A program made the translations under genes and the position numbers. A stretch of DNA of 64,000 bases from an uncultured Verrucomicrobia subdivision 3 bacterium. GTDB taxonomy: Bacteria; Verrucomicrobiota; Verrucomicrobiia; Limisphaerales; DASXHY01. Below are positions 1-8,417 of the stretch, piece after piece. Every line of letters begins with the position of its first letter. The stretch's first letter is position 1. The notes under the pieces are model-generated. The model searched no databases. It was not told the DNA's origin and was given only the letters and a program-made list of their open reading frames with translations. The stretch covers positions 20,434-84,433 of the forward strand of contig CALBZA010000080.1 in the NCBI GenBank assembly GCA_937890005.1, written 5' to 3'.

Positions 1-616
1 CCGTCCCGGCGATTTCGATGCCGATGTTGCGCAGCTTGCAGAGATTCACGTTCAGCTCTTCCACCGGCGTGTTGGTGTTCGGCGCCCAGCGTGGCGTGAT
101 GCCGACACAACCCGCGGAACCCAGCACCACGCGCGCGCCACTGGCTTTCAGAGCACGCGCCACCGCGCCGTAATTCTCGCGATACCACGCTCCGATCGTG
201 TCGTCGTAAGGACGATACTGATGATCGTTCATTCCGTAGCAGGTCGTGGCGATGGTGGGCTTGAATCGAAGGCAATCGTTCGTCATGCGACGCAGAAATC
301 CCTCCGCCGTTTCACCACTCCATCCGAACTGCCGCGTGCTGACCTCGAGTTCCGGGACACACACCGTGAGATACGTTTCGATGATTCGCGAATACATCCG
401 CTGTTCTGTGATGGAATCGCCAATGATCGCCAGTCGATCTCCTTTCTTCAGAAGAAGCCCGTCCGGCTTCGGCGCCTTCACCGGTTCAAATCGCGCAAAG
501 AAAGGATCGTTCGGTTTCGACTCCAGTTCGGCAGCGTCTGCCGGAACCTGGCTGGCAAAGAGAACGGCAACGAGCGCGAGAAGGATTGGGCGCGTCAGAA
601 ACGGAAGTTGTTTCAT
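1..616 (-). CDS. SGNH/GDSL-family hydrolase, secreted (C-terminus outside window)
   Basis: This gene runs off the left edge; about 205 codons from the ATG at 616 are present. The N-terminus has a hydrophobic signal peptide (MKQLPFLTRPILLALVAVLF) ending near a small-residue site, so the protein is probably secreted. The SGNH blocks are visible: the GDS motif with the nucleophile Ser in 'IIGDSITEQR' (block I), 'GWSGETAEGF' (block II) and 'YGMNDHQYRP' (block III, GxND). The block V Asp/His is beyond the window. Members are esterases or lipases, often acting on acetylated or sulfated plant and algal glycans. The neighbouring arabinofuranosidase-like gene fits deacylation of polysaccharide, but the substrate is inferred. 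Confidence 0.85.
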   Translation of the reverse strand, partial: MKQLPFLTRPILLALVAVLFASQVPADAAELESKPNDPFFARFEPVKAPKPDGLLLKKGDRLAIIGDSITEQRMYSRIIETYLTVCVPELEVSTRQFGWSGETAEGFLRRMTNDCLRFKPTIATTCYGMNDHQYRPYDDTIGAWYRENYGAVARALKASGARVVLGSAGCVGITPRWAPNTNTPVEELNVNLCKLRNIGIEIAGT

Positions 617-712
617 AGGTGCATGGACTTGTAGAGAAAGCATGCTTCAGGTCAAGGCTCGATCCACGTCATCAAGCAACTCAACGATCCGTCACACCCC
701 CGCGTTTCAATT

Positions 713-2902
713 TCACGGACGCCAGACGGCGCGCCAGAATTTCATCGACGCATCCGCGGTCGTGACATTCGTGATCGAACATGCGGTGGTCATCCGATTC
801 GTCCACATCGGTTCCCAGTAAATCAGATTCGTCGAAGCCTGCAGCACGTATGGGACACCTGCCTGGCCTTCCAGCGTGAGAATCACTTCGCCCGGCGGAA
901 TGCCGAGACCGGCTCCCAGCTTTGGCGATTCCGGTATCAGCGTCAGAAGGTTCATCGATAGCCGCGGCAGGGTGACAACGAAGTTGGTTCCGGGAACCGT
1001 GAACTCAGCAGACGCGATGTCCTGGGCTGTGAGCGATGCGTTGGTTCGGGCTGCTTCATCCTGCGGAATTCCATACGAACGCAATGTCGCGGCTGGATTC
1101 GGACGATAGCCATTGATCCGAATATCAACGTTCAGGTTGGTGACGAGCGATTTGTTCAACAGCAGCAGCGAAAGACTTCCGTTCGTTCGCCGGCACGTGA
1201 AGGCGGAGATCCAGTTGTAATCGCTCGACGCCGAAACGATCTCATCGCCCGGCCTTGCAAACCAGCGCATCAGCTTCGCCGCATAAAAAGTGGGATGCCG
1301 TGTTGACGGACCGTTCACCATTCCGAGATCGCCATAGTCGCGCCAGCCGTAGAGATGCGATCCGAAGTTTCCGGTCTGATCCATCGCGTTTCGGAAATCC
1401 CACCAGACAAAACCCCTAAATTCGGTTTGAAGCAATTGCCCTAGACTGTCGGCGTAATAAATTCCGTTCACGAGGCTGGTGGACTGGCGTCCCTGCGCTC
1501 CGGCGTCGCTGTTGTTTTCAGTCACGACCAATTCAATGTCATCGCCTTCGGGCCCAAAATAATCGCTGATTTGTCGCCGGAGATCGGCAGCATCCACAGC
1601 CCAGTTACCGGTCGATTGAAGCAGCGTTGTATCGCTGTTGCTCGATGGGGAAGGATTGTTGGCACCGGTCCACTGCGGATAGTGATGATGAACCAGAAAA
1701 TCGGGTTTCACTCCGAGATCACTGAGCGTCGCAAGCATCACAGGAGTCCAGCCGTAGTGAATTCCACCTGTTCTCGGATTGAACGTGGGATGATCGATGT
1801 AGTCGTTGGAATAGGAATCCTCACCGGGAACAGCCACCACACCGATTTTGATGTTTGGATCGGCAGCGCGCATCTGGCTCATGTAAACCGCCGCGCGCAG
1901 CGCGTAGGTGAACGCATCGTTCGGCCGGCTGTTCGTGTCGGTTTCCCAGGGGCCGTAACATTCGTTTCCAATTTCCCAATATTTGTAGCCGAGTTGATTG
2001 GTGATGTTCGCGTGGCGAACCCAGGCAGCCGCCTCCTCGGGAGTTCCGGAGCCATAGTTCACCGTGATGAACGCCTGCGCGCCGACGTTCGTTGCGACAC
2101 GGACCATGTCCGCAAATGAGTTCGCCCATTGCCACGTATTGCTCAACGTTGTGTTCGACATCCAATGGTATTCGTCCGAAAGCGATCCTCCCGGCATGCG
2201 CACCACTGTCGCGCCCAGTTCCTGCAAGAGTTCACTGCTGGTGACGTCGTACGGCGGGTCGAAGTATTGATCCCACATGGCAAGATTGACGCCGAAGTGA
2301 CGTTCGTCCGCCACAGACACGACCTGACCGGCGTCAATTGAAACGTTCACGATTTCCGGCGGCGGTTTGGCTGTGAACAGAATGTCGTCGAGGTAGAACG
2401 CGCCGCTCGCACCATCGTTGCGAAGCTGGATCGTGATTCGGTTCAGGTTTGGAATATCAGCGATGCCGAGCGTATCAAGCGGGATGGAAACCAGCTGCCA
2501 GGAGTTCGCCGGCAACACACCCGGAACGACATAGGTCGGGCCGAAGTTGTCTCCGAGATCCGCGTAAACCTGAATTCGCTGGCCGCCGCTTCCGCCATTC
2601 ACCCAAAACGTGAAGCTGTCGTAGAAGGAGGTATCCAGATCGGAATGATAAAAGGAAATCGCTTCCCACGTGTTTCCACTGAACCGAATAGAACGGTTCC
2701 CGGTATGCGTGGGGGAAGTATTTTCGAAATTGCGTGTCCCCCAGCTCCAGTCCTGAAAACCGTTGTCGAGTTGATCGGAGAACACGGATAGAGCGGTCTG
2801 CGCCAGCCCAGCCGTCGGGCAAAAAAGAAGGACGATCAGCAGACGCAACGTCGCGGTCACAGCAACGGCCCGGCTCAAGAGGGGAAAAGGAACGCGACTC
2901 AC
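713..2902 (-). CDS. Secreted alpha-L-arabinofuranosidase-like glycoside hydrolase with N-terminal carbohydrate-binding domain
   Basis: The product has 729 residues. I chose the GTG at 2902 because it overlaps the stop of the upstream prepilin-like gene (GTGA) and gives a signal peptide ending in 'FCPTAGLAQ'; a longer frame from 3019 would only read into that gene. Residues of about 40-185 look like a beta-sandwich carbohydrate-binding module. A TIM-barrel glycosidase follows, with acid/base Glu in 'WEIGNECYG' (near 313) and a likely nucleophile Glu in 'LVVTENNSD' (near 461), resembling GH51-type arabinofuranosidases. The C-terminus holds a small beta-rich segment ('YVLQASTNLIYWEPMW'), a tail I associate with secreted verrucomicrobial proteins. 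The clan assignment is firmer than the exact family or substrate. Confidence 0.8.
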   Translation of the reverse strand: MSRVPFPLLSRAVAVTATLRLLIVLLFCPTAGLAQTALSVFSDQLDNGFQDWSWGTRNFENTSPTHTGNRSIRFSGNTWEAISFYHSDLDTSFYDSFTFWVNGGSGGQRIQVYADLGDNFGPTYVVPGVLPANSWQLVSIPLDTLGIADIPNLNRITIQLRNDGASGAFYLDDILFTAKPPPEIVNVSIDAGQVVSVADERHFGVNLAMWDQYFDPPYDVTSSELLQELGATVVRMPGGSLSDEYHWMSNTTLSNTWQWANSFADMVRVATNVGAQAFITVNYGSGTPEEAAAWVRHANITNQLGYKYWEIGNECYGPWETDTNSRPNDAFTYALRAAVYMSQMRAADPNIKIGVVAVPGEDSYSNDYIDHPTFNPRTGGIHYGWTPVMLATLSDLGVKPDFLVHHHYPQWTGANNPSPSSNSDTTLLQSTGNWAVDAADLRRQISDYFGPEGDDIELVVTENNSDAGAQGRQSTSLVNGIYYADSLGQLLQTEFRGFVWWDFRNAMDQTGNFGSHLYGWRDYGDLGMVNGPSTRHPTFYAAKLMRWFARPGDEIVSASSDYNWISAFTCRRTNGSLSLLLLNKSLVTNLNVDIRINGYRPNPAATLRSYGIPQDEAARTNASLTAQDIASAEFTVPGTNFVVTLPRLSMNLLTLIPESPKLGAGLGIPPGEVILTLEGQAGVPYVLQASTNLIYWEPMWTNRMTTACSITNVTTADASMKFWRAVWRP

Positions 2903-3789
2903 TTCGGCGCTGATGTCCACGAGGCGAGCAGTGAAGTATCCTCGGTTCCGGACGCCTTCAAAACGCCGGAGCTGCCAACGGTACCGGGCGGCGGGTCCTT
3001 CGTGTATGCGTCTTTCCATTTCTGAACGATGCTATGCCCGTCCGCGAATGCAATGCCGGCGGCGTTGTTGTGATAGCGAGCCGGTTGATCGACGATCTGA
3101 TTCACGTTCATCGTGATCGCCAGGGACGCATCGTTGATTGGAATTGGATTCTCATCCATCAACACCCAGGTGTTCGCCGGACCCGGACGGTTGAACGACG
3201 ACATCCTGCCGTAGGTGAGGTAGTTCGGATCGGGATCCTTATATGAACTGCCGGTCAGCCAGCCGCCTCCGACAGCACCCCCTTGCGGAGATGAATACCA
3301 GCGCGTGCCCACGGCAGAATTCATGGAGATGCTGCGCACTCTGGGCTTGCCTGTGTTCGCCGCCGTGCTCGTGTCGGCCGGACATTTGAACACATCCGGG
3401 GACCGGACATAGCCGCCGAGCAGAGAATAATTCGGATCAACCAGAATCGCTGAGTTGTAGGCATCGAACGGATTGGCCAGTGTGGACATGGTTCCCACCA
3501 CCCAGTTCTTCATCTTTTCTTTGTCCGCCGCTGATGCAGGCGAGAACACCGTGAGATACGGATAATCGTTCGGTGGAAGCAGGTCGTTGTTGTCATCGGC
3601 ATACATCCGCCACGCGATCATCACCTGGCGTGTGCTGTTCATGCATTTCACACCATACGCCTTCATTTTCGCCTTTCCCAAAGCCGGGAGAAGCATCGCG
3701 GCAAGAATCGCGATGATGGCAATGACCACCAGCAGCTCGATCAAAGTGAAGGCCGAACGGCGGTCAGAAGCAAAAAGGCGAAATTTCAT
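2899..3789 (-). CDS. Prepilin-type N-terminal cleavage/methylation protein with H-X9-DG motif
   Basis: The N-terminus carries a type IV pilin/pseudopilin signature: short basic leader, then 'FTLIELLVVIAIIAILAAML', with Glu at +5 of the mature protein. This is processed by a prepilin peptidase and the helix anchors in the inner membrane. Near the C-terminus 'ARYHNNAAGIAFADGHS' fits the H-X9-DG motif of the planctomycete/verrucomicrobial pseudopilin family. I prefer the ATG at 3789 (MKFRLF), giving 296 residues; an in-frame TTG at 3807 would add six residues. The gene is translationally coupled (GTGA overlap) to the secreted glycosidase downstream. The role of these abundant pseudopilin-like proteins is not established; secretion or surface attachment is plausible. 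Confidence 0.85.
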   Translation of the reverse strand: MKFRLFASDRRSAFTLIELLVVIAIIAILAAMLLPALGKAKMKAYGVKCMNSTRQVMIAWRMYADDNNDLLPPNDYPYLTVFSPASAADKEKMKNWVVGTMSTLANPFDAYNSAILVDPNYSLLGGYVRSPDVFKCPADTSTAANTGKPRVRSISMNSAVGTRWYSSPQGGAVGGGWLTGSSYKDPDPNYLTYGRMSSFNRPGPANTWVLMDENPIPINDASLAITMNVNQIVDQPARYHNNAAGIAFADGHSIVQKWKDAYTKDPPPGTVGSSGVLKASGTEDTSLLASWTSAPK

Positions 3790-3816
3790 AATCCAAAACG
3801 TGTCCAAAACAACCCC

Positions 3817-3848
3817 GGAGCGGACGCCGTCCTACCGACGCCCGCTCC
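3817..3848 (-). terminator. GC-rich hairpin after the secreted CBM/Ig-like gene
   Basis: Arms at 3817-3826 and 3839-3848 form a 10-bp stem with a 12-base loop. On the minus-strand RNA the single mismatch becomes a G-U pair. It lies just past the stop at 3859 and before the prepilin-like gene. The following T-tract is weak (GGTTGTTTTGG), so this may be a partial terminator or an RNA-stability hairpin. Confidence 0.5.
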
Positions 3849-3858
3849 AATCCCAAAC

Positions 3859-5901
3859 TCAGTTCACCGTCAATGATGCACTCGTTCCAGGGGTCTTGGT
3901 TTCATCCGTCAGGTCGGTCGCCGTGAGGGTGCGGGTTCCCGGATCGCCCACCTGGATCATGAAGCTTCCGACACCTCCGCTCAGTGCCGCATCCAAACCC
4001 ATTACATCGGTCGGATCAGACGACGTCAGACTCACAACATCCATCACCGAGGTGACGAGATTCCAGTTCGAGTCCACGGCACGCACCGTCACAGTGACAA
4101 AATCGCCTGCGTTCACCGGCGTCGGCGTGCCGGTCTTGCCGGTCGGTGTGTTGGGTGCCTCAGTTTCGCCAGGCAAGAGCACCTGAAGTTTTGAAAATGC
4201 GCGTTTCACGAGCCGGAAGAACGCTGCGTCGCCTTCGGGCAGGTCGGACTGCAGGATCAGCTGCGAGCGCTTGTTTAACAGCGGCACGCGGGGACCCGTG
4301 GCCGACGCCCAGGCAAACGGTTCGGTCAGGAGCCCGGCTGTTTCCAGGCTGAAGTTCGAATCCGGAAGCGACCAGCTCACCCAATAAACCGCGTTGGTCG
4401 GCACCACCACCACCCCCCCCGGTCCGCCGGACACCAATCGATCCCATCGGACCTCCGTATCCAGTTCAGTCTGTTCGAGGAAGTTTTCGTCGAATGCCGA
4501 CGGCACACCGGTCACAGTCAGACGGGAGAACACTGCTGCCCGGTTGATCGTCGCTTCGTTGTTCGCCTGGAAGCCGAGATACAGGTTGAATCCAGCGTCC
4601 GTCGGCGCGAGCTTCGACACGTTATACGGCGGAATCGTGAAGCTCGTCGTGGTGTTGTTGGGCGCGATGAGCGTGACGTTGGTATCTGACGTGAACCGCA
4701 CCGTCCATTTGCCGACCGGCGTGGGGTTGGTGACAGAACCGAGGAAACCGCTTTCGTAATAATCCGCCGTCACACCATCCCAGCTTCCCGGAGCGTTCGT
4801 GTAGTAGATGTTGAGGTCAGGATTGTAGCCGCCGGCATACATTCCCTGCTGATTGGGTTCATCCACCTTGTATTGGAAACGCATTACCGCGCCTTCTGGC
4901 CCAACCTGAATCTTGACGAATGCGCAGTTGGTATTGTTCCAGTCCGGCGCGGAGGGATTCCATCCCGGGTTCGGGCTGAAAAAGAGATAACCCTCGCAGC
5001 CGTAAGTGGCGGGATCGGTCGGGAAATCCGCCAGCGTGAAGGAATACTCCACCGGATTGCCGACGGAGGCGTTATTGATCCAGGAAAGCCCGAACGTTTC
5101 GCGCGCCATGATCTCCTGACGATCGTAGAAAGAATTGTTCTTGGTGCTGGCGAAGACGTTGAGACCGGCAATCGGCTTCTGCGGCATCGCAATCGTCGGT
5201 GGTGGCGGTGGCGCAGCGGTGCCTTCGAGGAACACGTTATCAATCCAGAAATTCGCGGTGCCGAACTCTGTGATCGATCCGTTGTTGTTCAGCCATTTCT
5301 TGAGAAGGATGCCGACGCTGGGATCGATTCCGGATTGGGTCGAATCGATGGGAACAACAATCCGCACCCATCCGCTCGCCGCAGCCGTGGGGATGTTGGT
5401 CGTCATGAGTGTCGCCGACGTTCCGCTTCCGGATGCAGTCGCGATCTCCAGTCCCGGGACGCTGCCCGCAAGACTACCGTGCGGATAGAGCGACGGGTCG
5501 TTCCATTGTTCAACCGTCACCGTTGAACTGGGATCCCATTTCAGGTCGAACTGAAGCGATTTGTACTCGGAGAAATTGAAAGTGCCGCCGCCCGCCCACC
5601 AGAAATTGTTCCCCGGCGTGCAAATATATTGCGCGATCGGAGAGTCTCCGCCACCCCACGTGGTCTGAATGTAGAGAGATCCGCTGGAAGGGTTGTCGAG
5701 CGTGTTGTTGACGGTACTGTCGAAGCCGGCCTGGCCGGTTCCATACCACCATCCGCAGCCATCCGGCTGCACGCCGTCCACACCATTGTCGAATGTCGTG
5801 ATGATTCGGTCGGCGGTTTGAGCCTGTGATGTGCAAAGGCCAGCGGCCATCGACGCAGCGAGCGCAAGGCCGGTTAGCTTCCGCTTGGATCTAATTTTCA
5901 T
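3859..5901 (-). CDS. Secreted protein with carbohydrate-binding-like and Ig-like domains, function unknown
   Basis: The product has 680 residues from the ATG at 5901 (MKIRSKRK...), which gives a classical signal peptide ending in 'LCTSQAQT'; a TTG at 5916 is a less likely start. Residues of about 35-225 look like a beta-sandwich with aromatic patches ('DGCGWWYGTGQAGF') resembling cellulose or glycan-binding modules, followed by a proline-rich linker (PPPPPT). The middle contains many aromatic residues and is probably a second beta domain. The last 100 residues resemble an Ig-like or invasin-like fold rich in Thr/Val ('AGDFVTVTVRAVDSNW'). No catalytic signature is recognised. A hairpin follows the gene. 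It may be a surface glycan-binding or adhesion protein; that is inference from composition. Confidence 0.7.
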   Translation of the reverse strand: MKIRSKRKLTGLALAASMAAGLCTSQAQTADRIITTFDNGVDGVQPDGCGWWYGTGQAGFDSTVNNTLDNPSSGSLYIQTTWGGGDSPIAQYICTPGNNFWWAGGGTFNFSEYKSLQFDLKWDPSSTVTVEQWNDPSLYPHGSLAGSVPGLEIATASGSGTSATLMTTNIPTAAASGWVRIVVPIDSTQSGIDPSVGILLKKWLNNNGSITEFGTANFWIDNVFLEGTAAPPPPPTIAMPQKPIAGLNVFASTKNNSFYDRQEIMARETFGLSWINNASVGNPVEYSFTLADFPTDPATYGCEGYLFFSPNPGWNPSAPDWNNTNCAFVKIQVGPEGAVMRFQYKVDEPNQQGMYAGGYNPDLNIYYTNAPGSWDGVTADYYESGFLGSVTNPTPVGKWTVRFTSDTNVTLIAPNNTTTSFTIPPYNVSKLAPTDAGFNLYLGFQANNEATINRAAVFSRLTVTGVPSAFDENFLEQTELDTEVRWDRLVSGGPGGVVVVPTNAVYWVSWSLPDSNFSLETAGLLTEPFAWASATGPRVPLLNKRSQLILQSDLPEGDAAFFRLVKRAFSKLQVLLPGETEAPNTPTGKTGTPTPVNAGDFVTVTVRAVDSNWNLVTSVMDVVSLTSSDPTDVMGLDAALSGGVGSFMIQVGDPGTRTLTATDLTDETKTPGTSASLTVN

Positions 5902-6383
5902 AAGGTTTGGGGTCAACGGATTGGGGTTACGTTAAAGCAATATGGACGCGCAATCTCTCCGGGCTCTTCTGAATCGATCGCATGTTAGCATGAGGTGAAC
6001 GGACGACATGTCGTCAAAACAGCCGACAATTCAGCGCCTGGTCGCCGACCGGAGTATTCCACCCGCGAGGAGACGGGAATAAAAGAGCACGACCGACGCA
6101 GAACTTCGGGAGAGCGAAGCGCGAACAGGAGATTCAAGACAGTTTTACTGGCGCAATACATCGTGCTGCAGGTCTGGTCAGATGTATATCGACTGTAAAC
6201 AGGCCTCCTTCAGCGTAATGTCCTCAAAACTATGGACATTTTTTGCTCTCAGATTTCCTAACTGTATGGATTTGTACACGTCCCGACCTGTTCCGAGGAG
6301 AACTTCGAGGAGAATGGCCCAGGTTCGGAAGAAAGGAAGGAAGAAAGCCGGAAAGACAGCCGCCCGGTACCCGGCATGAATCG
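5902..6383. other. 482-base gap without a supported gene
   Basis: This stretch lies between the start of the secreted CBM/Ig-like gene and the end of folA. It contains an A+T-rich patch (about 6180-6290) and a purine-rich run (about 6296-6356, GGAAGAAAGGAAGGAAGAAA). Short open frames exist (5995-6198 and 6182-6379 on plus, 6178-6582 on minus), but they have biased, basic compositions and no recognisable domain. The region presumably holds the promoter for the gene starting at 5901; no clear -35/-10 pair was identified. Confidence 0.5.
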
Positions 6384-6863
6384 TCACTGCCCGACCCGAA
6401 CTGCGCGATTCGTGTAGTGCAGAATTTTGAACTCTGGAGTTTCGCGCAGCTGTTCTTTCAGCTCGAATTGATCCTCGAACGGAGGAAAGAAGGCGTCCCC
6501 TTGCACCTCCCGCGTCACCAGCGTGAGAAACAGATCGGAGCAGAGCGCCAACGTCTGCGCGTAAATCTGCGCGCCGCCGCAAATAAAGACTTCTCGCGAC
6601 TCACCTTGAAGGTCGATTTCCGCGAGGCTCTGAATCGTCCGCACGCCGGGATGTTGAAAATCTCCCCGGCTCAGAACGATCGTTTCCCGGTTCGGCAGCG
6701 GCCGGCCGATCGACTCGAACGTTTTTCGGCCCATGACGATCACGTTTCCGGTCGTGATCTGTTTGAACCACTTGAAGTCCTCGGGCAGGTGCCAGGGAAT
6801 CGAATTGCCGCTGCCGATCACCCGGTTCAGCGACATGGCCGCAATCGCTTTGAAATGCTTCAC
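6384..6863 (-). CDS. folA: Dihydrofolate reductase
   Basis: The enzyme reduces dihydrofolate to tetrahydrofolate with NADPH, regenerating the cofactor consumed by thymidylate synthase. The 159-residue length is standard. Hallmarks are 'AIAAMSLNRVIGSGNSIPWH' at the N-terminus, 'LPEDFKWFKQIT' with the active-site acidic residue, 'VIVMGRKTFESIGRPLPNR' (NADPH binding) and 'VFICGGAQIY'. I chose the GTG at 6863 because it overlaps the stop of sanA (GTGA) and gives the normal N-terminus; an upstream ATG at 6986 would add 41 unrelated residues. It is the last gene of the thyA-sanA-folA operon. The pairing with thyA is metabolically direct, since ThyA produces dihydrofolate. Confidence 0.97.
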   Translation of the reverse strand: MKHFKAIAAMSLNRVIGSGNSIPWHLPEDFKWFKQITTGNVIVMGRKTFESIGRPLPNRETIVLSRGDFQHPGVRTIQSLAEIDLQGESREVFICGGAQIYAQTLALCSDLFLTLVTREVQGDAFFPPFEDQFELKEQLRETPEFKILHYTNRAVRVGQ

Positions 6864-7558
6864 TTCAACGAGAGGACAATGGGTTCGCGCGGTCCGCCGA
6901 ATTTCGGCTCGCGGCCAAGAACATACAAATCCAGTCCGCACCAGGCTCGCGCCACGTATTCCCGGGCTTTTACCTTCAGGGACCAACGTAATCCAGGATC
7001 AGGCGCCGCAAATGCGACGGCATCGATTCCGTGCCGGGTCGAAATCCAGAGTGCTCTCGGACAATGAAATTCCTCCGTAATAACCGTGCAGCCGGTCAGC
7101 GCGAAAACACGTTTTGCCCGAATCACCGAATCAAGCGTCCGGAAGCCGGCATAATCACGCGTGATTGCCTCGGCGGGAACACCCGCTTCGATGAGCGCAT
7201 TTCTCATGTCGGTCGGTTCGTCATAACTGCTCACGTGATTGTCGCCACTCACAAGCAGATGGCGAACCTTGCCTGCATGATAAAGAGCCGCCGCAGCTTC
7301 GATGCGTCGCGTAAAATGCAGATTCAATCGTCCGCTCTTGGTGAACTTGCCGGTTCCCAAAACCAGCCCAACATCACGGAATGGAACCTCTTCGGTTGTC
7401 CGAAACATCCTTCCTTCCGTAGCGTCCTGACAGGCCTGGTCTGCCACCGCCAGAATCGCGATGCCTGAAACGAGAAAACCCGCCGCGGCGACAGCGAATT
7501 TTCTTCGATGCCTGATCATCCACCGGCCGATGCCGGAAAGATTAGAGATCATCTTCAT
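6860..7558 (-). CDS. sanA: SanA/YdcF-like DUF218 membrane protein
   Basis: The product has 232 residues with one N-terminal transmembrane segment ('FAVAAAGFLVSGIAILAVAD') and a periplasmic or membrane-associated DUF218 domain. The family motifs 'DVGLVLGTGKFTKSGRLNLH', 'HLLVSGDNH' and 'YAGFRTLDSVIRAK' are present and match the SanA branch (vancomycin high-temperature exclusion protein of enterics). SanA affects envelope permeability; its biochemical activity is unsettled. The start ATG at 7558 overlaps the thyA stop (ATGA) and its own stop overlaps the folA start (GTGA), so all three genes are coupled. Its presence between two folate-cycle genes has no obvious metabolic explanation. Confidence 0.88.
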   Translation of the reverse strand: MKMISNLSGIGRWMIRHRRKFAVAAAGFLVSGIAILAVADQACQDATEGRMFRTTEEVPFRDVGLVLGTGKFTKSGRLNLHFTRRIEAAAALYHAGKVRHLLVSGDNHVSSYDEPTDMRNALIEAGVPAEAITRDYAGFRTLDSVIRAKRVFALTGCTVITEEFHCPRALWISTRHGIDAVAFAAPDPGLRWSLKVKAREYVARAWCGLDLYVLGREPKFGGPREPIVLSLK

Positions 7559-8349
7559 ACAGCAATGGGCGCCTTGATGCCCGGATGCGGATCGTATCCA
7601 ACCAGCTGAAAATCTTCGTATTTGAAGTCGCGAATGTTCCGCACCGTGGGATTCAACTTCATCTGCGGCAATGGACGCGGCTCACGCGTCAGCTGCAGGC
7701 GCGCCTGTTCGAGATGATTCGAGTAAAGGTGCAGGTCGCCGAACGTGTGAACGAACGTTCCAGGCTTCAAGTTGCAAACCTGCGCAACCATCATCGTCAG
7801 CAGCGCGTAGCTGGCGATGTTGAATGGAACGCCGAGAAACAAATCCGCGCTGCGCTGATACAGCTGGCAGCTCAGTTCACCTTCCTGGACAAAAAACTGG
7901 AACAGCGTGTGGCAGGGCGGTAGCGCCATGGATTCGATTTCACCCACATTCCACGCGCTGACAATCAGCCGGCGGCTGTCGGGATTCTTTTTGATCTGCT
8001 CGATCACGTTGTCGATCTGATTGATCGAACGTCCATCCGCCGTGCGCCAGTCGCACCATTGCGCACCATAGACACGTCCGAGATTGCCGTCGTTGTCCGC
8101 CCATTCATCCCAGATCGTGACGCCGTTCTCGTTGAGATATTTCACGTTCGTGTCACCGCGCAGAAACCAGAGCAGCTCGTGAATGATCGACTTCAGATGC
8201 AGCTTCTTCGTCGTGAGAACCGGGAATCCGTCCGCCAGGGGAAATCGCGCCTGCGCTCCGAAAACCGAATAGGTGCCGGTGCCGGTGCGGTCGGATTTGA
8301 ATTTGCCTTCACTCAGCACGAGCCGGAGAAGATCGAGATACTGCGTCAT
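7555..8349 (-). CDS. thyA: Thymidylate synthase
   Basis: The enzyme methylates dUMP to dTMP using methylene-tetrahydrofolate and releases dihydrofolate. The 264-residue length matches the short bacterial ThyA. The catalytic Cys is at residue 146 in 'LPPCHTLFQFF', the same position as in E. coli. 'DRTGTGTYSVFGAQ', 'SRRLIVSAWNV', 'QRSADLFLGVPFNIASYA' and 'VHTFGDLHLYSNH' are all intact. The start ATG at 8349 has no clear Shine-Dalgarno sequence. It is first in the operon with sanA and folA; the 68 bases upstream to the next gene are short, so the promoter is probably there or within the upstream gene's end. Confidence 0.98.
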   Translation of the reverse strand: MTQYLDLLRLVLSEGKFKSDRTGTGTYSVFGAQARFPLADGFPVLTTKKLHLKSIIHELLWFLRGDTNVKYLNENGVTIWDEWADNDGNLGRVYGAQWCDWRTADGRSINQIDNVIEQIKKNPDSRRLIVSAWNVGEIESMALPPCHTLFQFFVQEGELSCQLYQRSADLFLGVPFNIASYALLTMMVAQVCNLKPGTFVHTFGDLHLYSNHLEQARLQLTREPRPLPQMKLNPTVRNIRDFKYEDFQLVGYDPHPGIKAPIAV

Positions 8350-8417
8350 CGGCAGGAGAATAGAATCGCGCCAAAGGATTGCAAAGTTTTTGGGAAGGAA
8401 GCGGGAAAAATGGCGAT

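Noticed and set aside
1571..2119. A 182-codon plus-strand frame
   Set aside because: Antisense to the arabinofuranosidase-like gene; no recognisable motif.
5995..6198. A 67-codon frame in the same gap
   Set aside because: No domain, no start signal, composition of random G+C-rich DNA.
6182..6379. A short plus-strand frame in the gap before folA
   Set aside because: The Lys/Arg-rich end comes from a purine-rich run; no ribosome-binding site or domain.
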